DNA from: Marinomonas spartinae
GTDB taxonomy: Bacteria > Pseudomonadota > Gammaproteobacteria > Pseudomonadales > Marinomonadaceae
Assembly: GCF_016461715.1 (NCBI RefSeq)
Contig: NZ_JAEMUI010000006.1
Location: forward strand, 1 to 64,000
DNA: 64,000 nucleotides
Reading direction: 5' to 3'
Positions 50,658 to 60,476 of the stretch are shown here, piece by piece. The position numbers and the translations under genes are program-made. Numbering within the stretch: position 1 is the stretch's first letter; each line of letters begins with the position of its first letter. The notes beneath the pieces are model-generated. The model made no database searches. It was not told the origin of the DNA and saw only the letters and a program-made list of their open reading frames with translations.

Positions 50658-50753
50658 GGATCGTCAGTTGTTTTCGTTGTGTTTAGTGGGCGATGGAGTA
50701 TAGCAAACAGTGAGGCGGAATCCGCTGCTATGCACAAAAAAGTAACGTAAAAG

Positions 50754-51116
50754 TTATTCAGCGGTTTGCTGTATGACTTGTTCGTTGCGTGTCGCTGTTT
50801 TATTGGTTTTACTTTTTGTTTCGCTGTTCCTTTTAGCTTTACTGAGTTTGGCTTTAGAAAAAGACAAAGCAATCTGCATCGTAAGCCATTCTGCGCGCTT
50901 TACATCATTTAATTCACACAATTGATCCAGCTTGTCGATGGTGTCTTGATCAATGACCAGCTCCAAACGTTTGAACCCCAGTGCTTTCTCTTTTTCTCTT
51001 TGAACGCGCTTATTTAGTTTTAATTGATCTTTTCGGTTTAGAGGTTGCTTTCTTGGGCGTCCTCGCGAAGATCCAAACAAGTCAATGGTATTACGATCAG
51101 ATGACGCTTTTGCCAT
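50754..51116 (-). CDS. YbfE-like (LexA-regulated type) small protein
   Basis: 120 residues, basic. The N-terminal half matches E. coli YbfE (MAKASSDRNTIDLFG, then RGRPRKQPLNRKDQLKLNKR) and a ribbon-helix-helix-like segment follows, with a Lys-rich tail longer than in E. coli. In E. coli the gene is LexA-regulated; I see no convincing CTGT-N8-ACAG SOS box just upstream here, so control may differ. It is 96 bases upstream of tdk on the same strand. Confidence 0.75.
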   Translation of the reverse strand: MAKASSDRNTIDLFGSSRGRPRKQPLNRKDQLKLNKRVQREKEKALGFKRLELVIDQDTIDKLDQLCELNDVKRAEWLTMQIALSFSKAKLSKAKRNSETKSKTNKTATRNEQVIQQTAE

Positions 51117-51295
51117 GGTTCTACTTCATTCTTGGGTCGTTACAGTGTGTGGTTGTTTCGCGGTTGATGCAAAGACGAAAACACCGGACGTTAAACATTG
51201 GGTCGCTATTATCTTTTAATTTGTCATTTAAGGCAAAAGTCGTCGCCAAGACAATCGAGTGGGAGGCTCATAAAGAAAACCAACATATCAATAAT

Positions 51296-51327
51296 AAAAA
51301 GGCAGTCTGGATAACCAGACTGCCTTT
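51296..51327 (-). terminator. Terminator of prc
   Basis: A perfect 13-base stem (51298-51310 with 51315-51327) around ATAA; on the minus strand it ends in TTTTTATT. It lies 48 bases past the prc stop. Confidence 0.9.
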
Positions 51328-51374
51328 GTCGAGCCCTTTGTTGCTAAGTTTAAGCGTTAACTTCGCGAGTAATG

Positions 51375-53444
51375 TTAGTTGCTGCTCGCTTGTTTTGCTT
51401 CGGCTTGCTTTTCTTGGGCTTCTTTGGCCGCTTGTTGATTGATGGCGATAAAGTCTAGCAAGATATTAGACGCTTCTTGTGCATAAGGGTCACTTTTATC
51501 TTTTTTAGGATCGATATCATCAAGGGATTTCACTGGTTTTAGGCCTAAGGCTTTACGACGTGTGTTTTCGATGTCTAGATCCTGTTTTTTGATGGCCGCT
51601 TCTTCAGCCTCACGCGTTTTCTCGTTCAAGGAAATCACTTTGTAGCGTTTTTCCTGTTCTTTATACGCTTTGATCTGATCCTCAAGAGCAATAAAGTCTG
51701 GATCATGCTTGATTCGCTCTTCATGACGTTTTTCTAGAAGCGGGTCGTAGGCCGCCATATCCCAGTAAGTTGGGTAGCGAGTGGCGTGAATTTTATCCCA
51801 AGGTAGTGGGTTTTTCAGCGCGCTTTCACCAATTTTTTTGGTGTCAATCAACGAAGGGAAGGCGATGTCAGGAATCACTCCACGGTGTTGCGTACTCTCG
51901 CCAGACACACGGTAGAATTTAGCCTGTGTTACTTTTAGTTGGCCTTTGTCCATGTCTTGTAGAACTTGGACGGTGCCTTTACCAAAAGTACGACTACCAA
52001 TGATGAGGGCGCGGCCATAATCTTTTAGTGCACCTGCTACAATTTCAGACGCCGATGCACTCATGCGGTTTGTTAAAACGGCCATTGGGCCACCGTAAGC
52101 AATTTTACCGTCGTTATCCCCCAGCGCGGTGATGTGACCGTTTTTGTCACGAATCTGAACGATCGGACCGGCTGGAATGAATAGCCCTGCAATACCAACG
52201 GCTTCTTGCAGAGAACCACCGCCATTGTTACGTAGATCCAAAATCAATCCGACAATGCCTTCTTTCTTTAATTCCTCAATAAGCTTCTTCGTATCGCGAG
52301 TTGAGCTCTTATAGTTTTTGTCGCCCGCTTGGATGGCGGCAAAATCTGAATAGAAGGTAGGGAGGTGGATAATGCCTATTTTATAGGTTTTACCATCGCG
52401 TTTGACATCAATAATGTCTTTTTTGGCAGACTGATCTTCCAGTTTGACTTTCTCACGGACAATGGTGACGATTTTGCTGGTTTGGCTGCCTTTGCTTGGA
52501 ATGATTTCCAATCTTACTTTAGTGCCTTTAGGGCCTCGGATCATGTCTACCACATCGTCAAGGCGCATACCAACCACGTCAACCATGGGTTTACCTTCTT
52601 GGCCAACGGCAATGATCTTATCGTTCGGCGCCAGTTTGGTTTGTTTGGCCGCTGGGCCACCAGGAATCAGACGAACAATCTTGGTGTAGTCATCATCGCC
52701 TTGAAGAACCGCACCAATACCATCTAAGGACAGGCTCATATTGATGTTGAATGTCTCAGAAGCGCGTGGTGCAAAGTAGCTTGTGTGTGGGTCGAGAGTG
52801 GCGGTAATCGCGTTAGCGAAAATTTGAAAGACGTCTGTTGAGTCAGTCTGCTCAAGGTGATGAATCTGGTTTTTATAACGGCGCGTTAAGGTCTTGATGA
52901 TTTTGTCGTTATTGTCACCATTCATTTTTAATGTTAGAGCACTGTTTTTGATACGTTTATACCAATAGGCGTCTAATGCTTTTTCGGTTTTGGCCCATTT
53001 GCGTGTATCTGGGTCGTTCGAGAGCGTATCGTTTTTGGTATAGTTGAAGTGTTTGACCATGTCTGGGATGTGTTTTTCCAGATAGTTCAGGCGGTTCTCA
53101 ACACGTTTTTGATATAGGTTGTAAATTGTGTAAGCGACTTGAGTATTGCCTTCGCGTAGGGCGTCATCAAAGCTGTCCTTATAGCGAGATAGCGCCTTGA
53201 CGTCGCTTTCTAGGAAAAAGCTTTTTGTTGGATCTAAATCATCAATATAATACTTGAATGCCATTTCCGAGATTCGATTGTCGATTATCGGTTTGCTATA
53301 GTGTTCGGTTTCAAGTTTGTTAAACAGTTGCTTTGCTACTTCATTGTATACTGGTAGAGGCTTCAGTTCTGTATAAGCAGAAGCTTGCACTGACACAAAG
53401 AGAAAAGCAGTTAATAGGCAAGACAAAAGGCGTTTATAATTCAT
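51375..53444 (-). CDS. prc: Tail-specific protease Prc
   Basis: 689 residues. Signal peptide ending AYA/SAYT-like near residue 24, a long N-terminal domain, a PDZ domain (about 230-310) and an S41 protease core with SASASEIVAGALKDYGRA and FGKGTVQ carrying the Ser/Lys dyad. It trims C-terminal tails in the periplasm, including PBP3 and murein hydrolases. Divergent from the aminopeptidase gene. Confidence 0.94.
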   Translation of the reverse strand: MNYKRLLSCLLTAFLFVSVQASAYTELKPLPVYNEVAKQLFNKLETEHYSKPIIDNRISEMAFKYYIDDLDPTKSFFLESDVKALSRYKDSFDDALREGNTQVAYTIYNLYQKRVENRLNYLEKHIPDMVKHFNYTKNDTLSNDPDTRKWAKTEKALDAYWYKRIKNSALTLKMNGDNNDKIIKTLTRRYKNQIHHLEQTDSTDVFQIFANAITATLDPHTSYFAPRASETFNINMSLSLDGIGAVLQGDDDYTKIVRLIPGGPAAKQTKLAPNDKIIAVGQEGKPMVDVVGMRLDDVVDMIRGPKGTKVRLEIIPSKGSQTSKIVTIVREKVKLEDQSAKKDIIDVKRDGKTYKIGIIHLPTFYSDFAAIQAGDKNYKSSTRDTKKLIEELKKEGIVGLILDLRNNGGGSLQEAVGIAGLFIPAGPIVQIRDKNGHITALGDNDGKIAYGGPMAVLTNRMSASASEIVAGALKDYGRALIIGSRTFGKGTVQVLQDMDKGQLKVTQAKFYRVSGESTQHRGVIPDIAFPSLIDTKKIGESALKNPLPWDKIHATRYPTYWDMAAYDPLLEKRHEERIKHDPDFIALEDQIKAYKEQEKRYKVISLNEKTREAEEAAIKKQDLDIENTRRKALGLKPVKSLDDIDPKKDKSDPYAQEASNILLDFIAINQQAAKEAQEKQAEAKQASSN

Positions 53445-53568
53445 CCGGAGTGGGTTCTCTTAGTCTGTTTTACGTCATTGATTAAAATCATATTAGACAC
53501 GGAGCAGTAAGGCTAGCCTATCCGCTAATAAAGTCACTTTTTTTAAGGTATTGTCCTTTAGAGAAATT

Positions 53569-54867
53569 ATGCAACATTCTAGTTTTAATCAGTCACTGTT
53601 ATCTTTCCTTCAGTCCTCTCCTACTCCTTTTCATGCCACCGATAGTATGAGACAAGGGTTACTTGAGAACGGTTTTATTGAACTGTTTGAGCAAGATGAC
53701 TGGTCTATCGATGTGGGTGGAAAATACTTTGTTACTCGTAACGAGTCTTCTTTGATTGCGTTTACTGTACCTCATCAAGATGTTAACCGAACTGGTTGGC
53801 GTATGATAGGGGCTCATACAGACAGTCCATGTTTGAAGTTGAAACCCAATGCTCATGTTAAGCGTCATGGTTATCATCAGTTAGGTGTGGAAGTATATGG
53901 TGGCGCCTTGCTGCATACTTGGTTGGATAGAGATTTATCGCTTGCTGGTCGCGTTACTTTTAAAACCAACAAGGGCGATATTGTAAGTCGTCTTATTGAT
54001 TTTAAAGAACCAATTGCTGTAGTGCCGAATTTGGCCATTCATCTTAATCGCCAAGCTAATGAAGGGTTTAAGGTGAATCCTCAAGAAGAGCTTTTGCCGA
54101 TTTTATGTGGTGTTGATCAAGAGTTGGATTTTCACATTTTGTTGGCCCAGCAGATTGAACATCAGTACCCTAAGTCTGATGTCGCGTCGATTTTAGACTT
54201 TGAATTGAGTTTATACGATACACAGCCGCCTGCTTTGGTAGGATTGCATAAAGAGTTCATCTGTTCCGCACGCTTGGACAATTTATTGAGCTGTTTTGTC
54301 GGTATGAAAGCTTTGTTGGATTCTCAAGAGGTTTGCCCTAGCTTGTTGGTTTGTACTGATCATGAGGAAGTGGGAAGCATGTCGGCCTGTGGGGCAAATG
54401 GCCCCTTCTTAGAAGATGTGTTGCGCCGTTTGTCGCCAGACCCTGAGCATTTTGTGCAGTCTATTCAGCGCTCTATGATGATTTCGGCAGACAATGCTCA
54501 TGCATTGCACCCTAATTATGCTAGCAAGCACGATGGCAACCATGCCCCAAGCATTAATCACGGTGCTGTGATCAAGGTCAATACCAATCAGCGTTATGCG
54601 ACGAACAGTGAGACCGCTAGTATTTATCGAGATATTGCCGCAGAAGAGGGGGTTGAAGTACAAAGCTTTGTTGTTCGTAGTGACATGGCCTGCGGTAGTA
54701 CCATTGGACCTATTACGTCGGGAGAAATCGGTGTACCAACCTTAGATATCGGGTTACCAACGTTCGGTATGCATTCGATTCGTGAGTTGGCAGGCAGCCA
54801 TGATGCCTATGGCTTATATAAAGTATTGGCTCGCTTTACGGGACGTAAAGAATTAATGGCCAAATAA
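53569..54867 (+). CDS. apeB: M18-family aminopeptidase
   Basis: 432 residues from ATG 53569 (MQHSSFNQ), which has AGAG 7 bases upstream; a TTG six codons earlier is rejected. Two-zinc M18 ligands: GAHTDSP, SARLDNL, DHEEVGS, SADNAHA and MHSIRE are all present. It removes N-terminal residues, preferring acidic ones in some homologues. A strong terminator follows. Confidence 0.9.
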   Translation: MQHSSFNQSLLSFLQSSPTPFHATDSMRQGLLENGFIELFEQDDWSIDVGGKYFVTRNESSLIAFTVPHQDVNRTGWRMIGAHTDSPCLKLKPNAHVKRHGYHQLGVEVYGGALLHTWLDRDLSLAGRVTFKTNKGDIVSRLIDFKEPIAVVPNLAIHLNRQANEGFKVNPQEELLPILCGVDQELDFHILLAQQIEHQYPKSDVASILDFELSLYDTQPPALVGLHKEFICSARLDNLLSCFVGMKALLDSQEVCPSLLVCTDHEEVGSMSACGANGPFLEDVLRRLSPDPEHFVQSIQRSMMISADNAHALHPNYASKHDGNHAPSINHGAVIKVNTNQRYATNSETASIYRDIAAEEGVEVQSFVVRSDMACGSTIGPITSGEIGVPTLDIGLPTFGMHSIRELAGSHDAYGLYKVLARFTGRKELMAK

Positions 54868-54896
54868 GCGATTTGATCCACTGAGTCATAGTGTAT

Positions 54897-54933
54897 AAAA
54901 AAACGCCGCAGAAATGATTTTGCGGCGTTTTTT
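54897..54933. terminator. Bidirectional terminator, apeB / tolC
   Basis: AAAACGCCGCA (54900-54910) pairs with TGCGGCGTTTT (54921-54931); A run before and T run after, so it ends both convergent genes. Confidence 0.9.
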
Positions 54934-54980
54934 GGTTTACTTAGTAAAGCGAGGCTTTATATATTATTGCTTGCTGATGG

Positions 54981-56321
54981 CTATTTTAGAGTAGAGGGGT
55001 CTTCCACTAACCATTTATCAAGCGAAACGATTTTGTTTTCGTTCAGATCGCCCACGGCTTCATCTAGCGTCAATTTTTGGATCACGAAGTTGTAACGGTA
55101 TTTTTGGTAATCACTGATCGCTGTGTATAAGTTAGATTGTGCTTGTAGTAGCTCAACAAGGTTACGAGTCCCTACTTCATAGCCCGCTCTGCTGGCTTGT
55201 AGTGCACTGCGACGAGACTTAATAAGCTCTTTTTGTGCTTTAACTTGAGCCACTGACGTTTGCAGTTTTAAGAAGGTATTGCGGATATTCAGTTCAATAC
55301 TTTGTAATTGGCTAGCTCGATTCTCAATTGCCGCATTAGCTTGCTCTGACGCTTGGCGTACAGAGGCGTTGATGGCGCCACCTGAGTAAAGAGGGATGCT
55401 AACTTGCAAGCCAACAGAAGACGTATTAGTGGCACCATTCGGTGATTGAACGCTTTCAGGGTCGTTATTGGCATCGCTACGCGAAATAGAACCTACAAGA
55501 CTAACTACTGGCGTACGGCCACTGGCTTTTTTCAGGTCAATATTGTTTTGCGCTTTCTCAACCGCAATATCTAAAATGTGCAGTTCCTTGTTATTTTTGA
55601 TCGCTTTTTGGATCAGTTCGTCAACCGTGACGTTTGGATCCATCTTGATTGGATAGTCTTTAGACAGTTCAGGAATGTCGGTAATGACTTTGCCCGTACG
55701 TTGTAACAAGGCCTTTTGTGCATAAGCTACATCGGATCTGGCGGTGAGTTCCTGTACTTTTACCGCATCGTAGCTTGCTTTGGCGTCTTGTAAATCGGTA
55801 ATGGATTTCAAGCCCACATCATATTGCTTCTGAGTTTGATCAAGCTGACTTTTGGTACTTTTTACTTGCGCTTCGGTGGTCTCAAGAGTGGCTTGAGCAA
55901 TCAATAAATTAAAAAACTCCGTCATCGTTGTCAGTACCAAGTTTTCCTTGGTGTTGTCATAACTCACCCCTGCGCTTTGGTAACCAAGTTCAGTGTCTTT
56001 AACACCATAGTTAAGGGCAGGCGAGTAGATTGGATAGTTTAAATCTAATCCAACGCTGTTTGAGCGAGTGTCTACGGTACTGCCAGAGGGCGGGTTGGTT
56101 TTAGCATATCCAAGACTGCCAGTCGCTTTGATACTCGGATAGAGGTTCCCCCTAGTGACTGCAATTTGTTCTTTATCAGCTCGGTAGGTCGCTTCGGCAG
56201 CGCGAAGACCTGGGTCGTGACTAAGAGCAAGTTTATAGACGTCATACAGACCTTCTGCATGAGAAGCGGTGCTGCTCAAAGTGGCAACGGTAATCAGTGA
56301 TGTAAGAATATGCTTTTTCAT
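54981..56321 (-). CDS. tolC: Outer-membrane efflux channel TolC
   Basis: 446 residues. Signal peptide ending SHA-EG near residue 22, then EGLYDVYKLALSHDPGLRAAEATY, the typical start of TolC, and two repeats of OEP helices. It is the outer-membrane duct for RND, ABC and MFS pumps and type I secretion. The MFS exporter at 21.5 kb could use it. Monocistronic. Confidence 0.93.
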   Translation of the reverse strand: MKKHILTSLITVATLSSTASHAEGLYDVYKLALSHDPGLRAAEATYRADKEQIAVTRGNLYPSIKATGSLGYAKTNPPSGSTVDTRSNSVGLDLNYPIYSPALNYGVKDTELGYQSAGVSYDNTKENLVLTTMTEFFNLLIAQATLETTEAQVKSTKSQLDQTQKQYDVGLKSITDLQDAKASYDAVKVQELTARSDVAYAQKALLQRTGKVITDIPELSKDYPIKMDPNVTVDELIQKAIKNNKELHILDIAVEKAQNNIDLKKASGRTPVVSLVGSISRSDANNDPESVQSPNGATNTSSVGLQVSIPLYSGGAINASVRQASEQANAAIENRASQLQSIELNIRNTFLKLQTSVAQVKAQKELIKSRRSALQASRAGYEVGTRNLVELLQAQSNLYTAISDYQKYRYNFVIQKLTLDEAVGDLNENKIVSLDKWLVEDPSTLK

Positions 56322-56516
56322 AGATTTTAGTAGGCTCGTAGTATGAAATACAGTTATATTACCCTAAGCAATCATAAGATGGCAGGGGGTGAAATAGTAT
56401 ATCTATTATTACCCATCACCATATCATGGAGTGATACCACAATTAATCGGTCAATATGCGATATTGTGTGGACTTTTTTAGGTGTATTAAGGTTTTGTTC
56501 GTTTCGCTTTAGATTT

Positions 56517-57770
56517 TCATTCGTTTATCTTAACAGTATAAAGAATCGTTTTGGATTCATTTGCAGCTAAGGTTCCGGTCAATTGAATACTATTTGCGCT
56601 GTGTTTTTTTATCTCTCCTACTGATGGTTTTGTTTCGTCCACACTGCTAATAACACCTTGTGTGTGTTGCATTAGTTGAAATAACTTGGGCTCATTGGAG
56701 TGGTTTTTAAGGGTGAGTTTCCACTCTTGTGTAGCTGGCAGTTTTTTTGATGAAGCGTGAATCAGTGTCAACTGGCCTGTCATGTCGAGGTTGCTATTGG
56801 TGGTGATATGAAGCGTTTGCTTGGCCCGCGCTAACGGAATGAAGACGGCATCGCTAGGGATCAAAAGACCGTTTCGTTGCCAATAGGTTTGGTAGGTTCC
56901 GGGTAAACTTGCATGCTTGAGCTTAAACGTCAAGTTGTTATGAAATTGCAGTTCTACTGTGTCTGCTATTACGGCGGTATAAACGGTTGCTTCGCTGACG
57001 CTTTTATCAATGTTGACCGTCTCTTTGCTAATTTGTGTCAGTAAATGCGTGTTAGCAGGTAATGTAAGTTCCTTAATCGGATAAGTCACTTCACTGTCTG
57101 AATAATTTACGTGTTTATCAGCACTGGCGTTCATCATTAAGGAGGTACTACGCTCTGCTTTAAATAAAGGTGCTTTTGACTGGGCATAATGCAATAGGCT
57201 GTTTTTAAGTGTGATCTTATTAGCCGAGCGGTTTTCAATGTTTGCCATATTAATAATGGAAATGTGATCTTTATTGATGATCAACACTCGCTTTGGTGAC
57301 CAGCTCAGTTCATTAGACTGATAGCTTATTTTGCCTCGGTAACTGTCTTCCTTTGCGGCTGAGTTATGAGCATTTTGTAGAGGAATGAGGTAAAAATCGT
57401 TAATAGGCAGTTGGGCTTTGTGGCCCTCTATGTCCAGCGTAAATGTTAGGTTGCTGGCATTCATCCGAGTGAGCTTACCAGTGTAGGAGAGAGCGCGTTG
57501 TTTGCTATCTACCCTTACATGTTGACCAAGCGCTTTTGACCAATTAGGCAGGTCTGATTGAATGGGCTGAATAAGAGGCTGAAAGTTTTCGTTCAAAGGG
57601 AGTAATGTGCCCGGAATAGGGCTAAGGGATAAGCCCGATGAGGTTCGTGTATTTTCTGTCACTTGACTGTTGTTAAGGCCAATGACCGCTCTTAGAGGTT
57701 CCGAAATTGCGTTTGTTGTTCCCAGCGTCAGTAGTGAAGTGATAGCTAAAACAATGACTTGCTTCTTCAT
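56517..57770 (-). CDS. Exported protein of unknown function (DUF4139-like)
   Basis: 417 residues. Signal peptide (MKKQVIVLAITSLLTLGTTNA), then beta-rich sequence. The segment LSWSPKRVLII and the C-terminal run on V-x-L-x-x-N-SKTILYTVK resemble the DUF4139 domain, at low certainty. It is on the same strand as tolC but 195 bases upstream, so co-expression is uncertain. AAGGA precedes the start by 5 bases. Confidence 0.55.
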   Translation of the reverse strand: MKKQVIVLAITSLLTLGTTNAISEPLRAVIGLNNSQVTENTRTSSGLSLSPIPGTLLPLNENFQPLIQPIQSDLPNWSKALGQHVRVDSKQRALSYTGKLTRMNASNLTFTLDIEGHKAQLPINDFYLIPLQNAHNSAAKEDSYRGKISYQSNELSWSPKRVLIINKDHISIINMANIENRSANKITLKNSLLHYAQSKAPLFKAERSTSLMMNASADKHVNYSDSEVTYPIKELTLPANTHLLTQISKETVNIDKSVSEATVYTAVIADTVELQFHNNLTFKLKHASLPGTYQTYWQRNGLLIPSDAVFIPLARAKQTLHITTNSNLDMTGQLTLIHASSKKLPATQEWKLTLKNHSNEPKLFQLMQHTQGVISSVDETKPSVGEIKKHSANSIQLTGTLAANESKTILYTVKINE

Positions 57771-57900
57771 AAGTTCCTTCTTGCTTGCTTCTATTATGGT
57801 TCATGGGCTTATTAGAAAAGAGGTCGTGCTCAAATGCGGAGCGTGATAACCTTGCCCTCGTAAATAGTAATGGCTGTGTGGATAAGATAAAGGGTTTGGC

Positions 57901-58680
57901 GTGGAAAAGCGATTATTGATTGTCGATGGTTTAAACTTGATTCGACGCCTATACGCTGCACTTGAGTCTGAGCAAGATGTGGTTAGGCGTATAGAAAGAA
58001 CACAAAGTATTAGTATTGATGCTTTAGTGAAGTTAATTCAGCAGTTTTCTCCCTCTCATATGGTGGTTGTGTTTGATTCCAGTGGAAAAACTTGGCGACA
58101 TACGCTTTATCCAGAGTATAAGTTGGGGCGTGTGCCAATGGATGATGCTTTGTTGGATTCCCTCAATGGGTTTGCTAAGGTGTTTCGTTATAATGGCATC
58201 CATTGTCTTCGCTTGGTGGGTTGGGAGGCCGACGATGTCATTGCGACGCTGGCGTTTAAGTCTGCTAAGCAAGGGGTGAAATCTTATATTGTTTCGACGG
58301 ATAAAGGTTTTACGCAGTTATTGGATAACGAGTCTATTTTGCAATACGATTATTTTGCCAAGCTGGGTTATGACAAAGTTTGGGTGCCTGGAAAATATGG
58401 TGTTGAAGCATGTATGTTAACGAATTATTGGGCGTTGGTTGGAGACACGACTAATCGAGTGCCGGGTGTGAAAGGAATTGGCCCGAAAACGGCTCTTTCG
58501 GTTATGGAAAAGCATGGGACCATTGAAGAAATATACAACCACTTAGAGGATTATTCAGCGCGTATTCAAAGCCTCTTGTCTGGAGGGTATGAACAATGCC
58601 TGTTATCGCGTCAGCTCGTCACCTTAAGAGTGGATGTTAATGTCGGCGTAAGGCTTTCTCAGTTAACCTATTTTCCGTGA
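57901..58680 (+). CDS. xni: Flap endonuclease Xni (5'-3' exonuclease-like)
   Basis: 259 residues. GTG start with AAAGGG 6 bases upstream. VDGLNLIRRLYA at the N-terminus, EADDVIATLA, and STDKGFTQLL then GVKGIGPKTA (helix-hairpin-helix) show the FEN/Pol I 5' nuclease fold; length matches ExoIX/Xni. It is a small replication-repair flap nuclease, divergent from the exported protein gene. Confidence 0.92.
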   Translation: MEKRLLIVDGLNLIRRLYAALESEQDVVRRIERTQSISIDALVKLIQQFSPSHMVVVFDSSGKTWRHTLYPEYKLGRVPMDDALLDSLNGFAKVFRYNGIHCLRLVGWEADDVIATLAFKSAKQGVKSYIVSTDKGFTQLLDNESILQYDYFAKLGYDKVWVPGKYGVEACMLTNYWALVGDTTNRVPGVKGIGPKTALSVMEKHGTIEEIYNHLEDYSARIQSLLSGGYEQCLLSRQLVTLRVDVNVGVRLSQLTYFP

Positions 58681-58864
58681 TGGCACCTCTCTTGCTCTAA
58701 TCTGGTCGCTCTCCCTTTATATTTGCAGCAGATTATGCAGATAGGAGGGATGTTTTACCGTCATCAAACTTCTGATCATAAAAGATATTAAATCACCCTT
58801 ACTCCTTAGACTTAAGGGGATTATAATGGTCGCATTTTTCACGAACCGGATAAAAGAGATCATT

Positions 58865-60346
58865 ATGTCTGAGGTAAGAACACGCATTGCCCCCTCACCA
58901 ACTGGCGACCCCCACGTAGGTACGGCTTATATCGCTTTGTTTAATATGGCCTTTGCCAAAAAAATGGGTGGTAAGTTTATTTTACGTATTGAGGATACAG
59001 ATCAAGCTCGTAGTACACCGGAATCTGAGAAAATGATCTTAGATGCGTTACGTTGGTTAGGTCTTGATTGGTCGGAAGGACCTGATATCGGTGGCCCATA
59101 CGGCCCTTATCGTCAGAGTGAACGTGGCGATATTTATGGTCAATATGCCCACGAGTTAGTGAAAAAGGGTCATGCCTTTTATGCGTTTGAAACGGCAGAA
59201 GAGCTGGAGCAAATGCGCGCTGAACAAAAAGAACAAGGTTTGATGCAAAAATACGATGGCCGTGCGCTATTGCTGAGTGAAGAAGAGGTTCAAGCAAAAT
59301 TAGAGGCTGGTGTGCCTTATGTTGTACGCATGAAGATCCCAGAAGAGGGAACCTGTGTTGTGCAAGACATGTTGCGTGGTTCGATTGAAATCGATTGGGC
59401 ACAAGTCGATATGCAAGTGCTTTTAAAAGCAGATGGTATGCCGACTTACCACTTAGCAAATGTAGTGGATGATCACTTGATGAAGATCACCCATGTTATT
59501 CGTGGGGAAGAATGGATTAACTCTGCGCCTAAACACATCCTGTTATATCAATACTTTGGCTGGGAAATGCCGACACTTTGTCACATGCCATTGTTGCGTA
59601 ATCCTGATAAATCGAAATTATCTAAGCGCAAAAACCCAACCAGCATTTTGTATTATCAACGCATGGGATATATGGCAGAAGCGGTCATTAACTATCTTGG
59701 TCGTATGGGGTGGTCTATGCCGGATGAGCGCGAAAAGTTCTCTCTGGATGAGATGATTGAACACTTTGATATTCAGCGCGTTTCTTTGGGTGGCCCCGTT
59801 TTTGATGTTGAAAAATTGAGTTGGCTAAATGGCGTATGGATTCGTGAGGATCTTACGCCAGAAGCTTTTGCTCAAAAGTACGTTGAATGGGCATTAAATC
59901 CTGAGTATTTAATGAAGATCTTACCTTTGATAATCCCTCGTGTGGAAACCTTTTCTGATGTAGCGGATGTGGCTGGCTTCTTTTTGAAAGGTATGTTGCC
60001 CGTTACGAAAGAAGACTTTGCCTCCGTAAAAATGGAAGAAGAGACGCTACGTAAAGCCATGCAGTTTGCCTTGTGGAAGCTAGAAGCGTTAAAGACTTGG
60101 AATAAAGATGCCATTTTTAATGAACTGAAAGCACTTGCTCAAGCTATGGATATTAAGCCGAAGGAGTTTTTTGCGCCTATATTTGTGGCTATTTCAGGTA
60201 CGACGGCTTCAGTTTCTGTGTTTGATTCTATGGATATTCTTGGCTCAGATATTTCTCGTGCTCGTATGCGTACGGCGGTCAATGTACTGGGTGGCCCCTC
60301 TAAAAAAGAAGCAAAACGCTGGGAAAAAGAATACGCCGCTTTGTGA
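58865..60346 (+). CDS. gltX: Glutamyl-tRNA synthetase
   Basis: 493 residues. Class I motifs: PHVGTAY (HIGH) near residue 17 and [10 protein letters not shown] (KMSKS). The ATG at 58865 gives [16 protein letters not shown], the conserved start; an upstream ATG 13 codons earlier is rejected. AGAG lies 6 bases upstream. A strong terminator follows. Confidence 0.95.
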   Translation: MSEVRTRIAPSPTGDPHVGTAYIALFNMAFAKKMGGKFILRIEDTDQARSTPESEKMILDALRWLGLDWSEGPDIGGPYGPYRQSERGDIYGQYAHELVKKGHAFYAFETAEELEQMRAEQKEQGLMQKYDGRALLLSEEEVQAKLEAGVPYVVRMKIPEEGTCVVQDMLRGSIEIDWAQVDMQVLLKADGMPTYHLANVVDDHLMKITHVIRGEEWINSAPKHILLYQYFGWEMPTLCHMPLLRNPDKSKLSKRKNPTSILYYQRMGYMAEAVINYLGRMGWSMPDEREKFSLDEMIEHFDIQRVSLGGPVFDVEKLSWLNGVWIREDLTPEAFAQKYVEWALNPEYLMKILPLIIPRVETFSDVADVAGFFLKGMLPVTKEDFASVKMEEETLRKAMQFALWKLEALKTWNKDAIFNELKALAQAMDIKPKEFFAPIFVAISGTTASVSVFDSMDILGSDISRARMRTAVNVLGGPSKKEAKRWEKEYAAL

Positions 60347-60384
60347 TTTAATCCTTGATGTTAGAAATATAGAGGTTAGATAGC

Positions 60385-60411
60385 AAAAAGCCGATCTGAT
60401 GATCGGCTTTT
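60385..60411. terminator. Bidirectional terminator after gltX
   Basis: AAAAGCCGATC (60386-60396) pairs perfectly with GATCGGCTTTT (60401-60411) around TGAT. Confidence 0.9.
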
Positions 60412-60476
60412 ATGTGTGCACTGTTTTTAGGTATGTACTGTTTTAGGCGTTTGACGGCTCTACAATTGAGGCATAT

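Noticed and set aside
51117..51200. SOS box ahead of the YbfE-like gene
   Set aside because: CTGT is present but no ACAG lies at the required 8-base distance.
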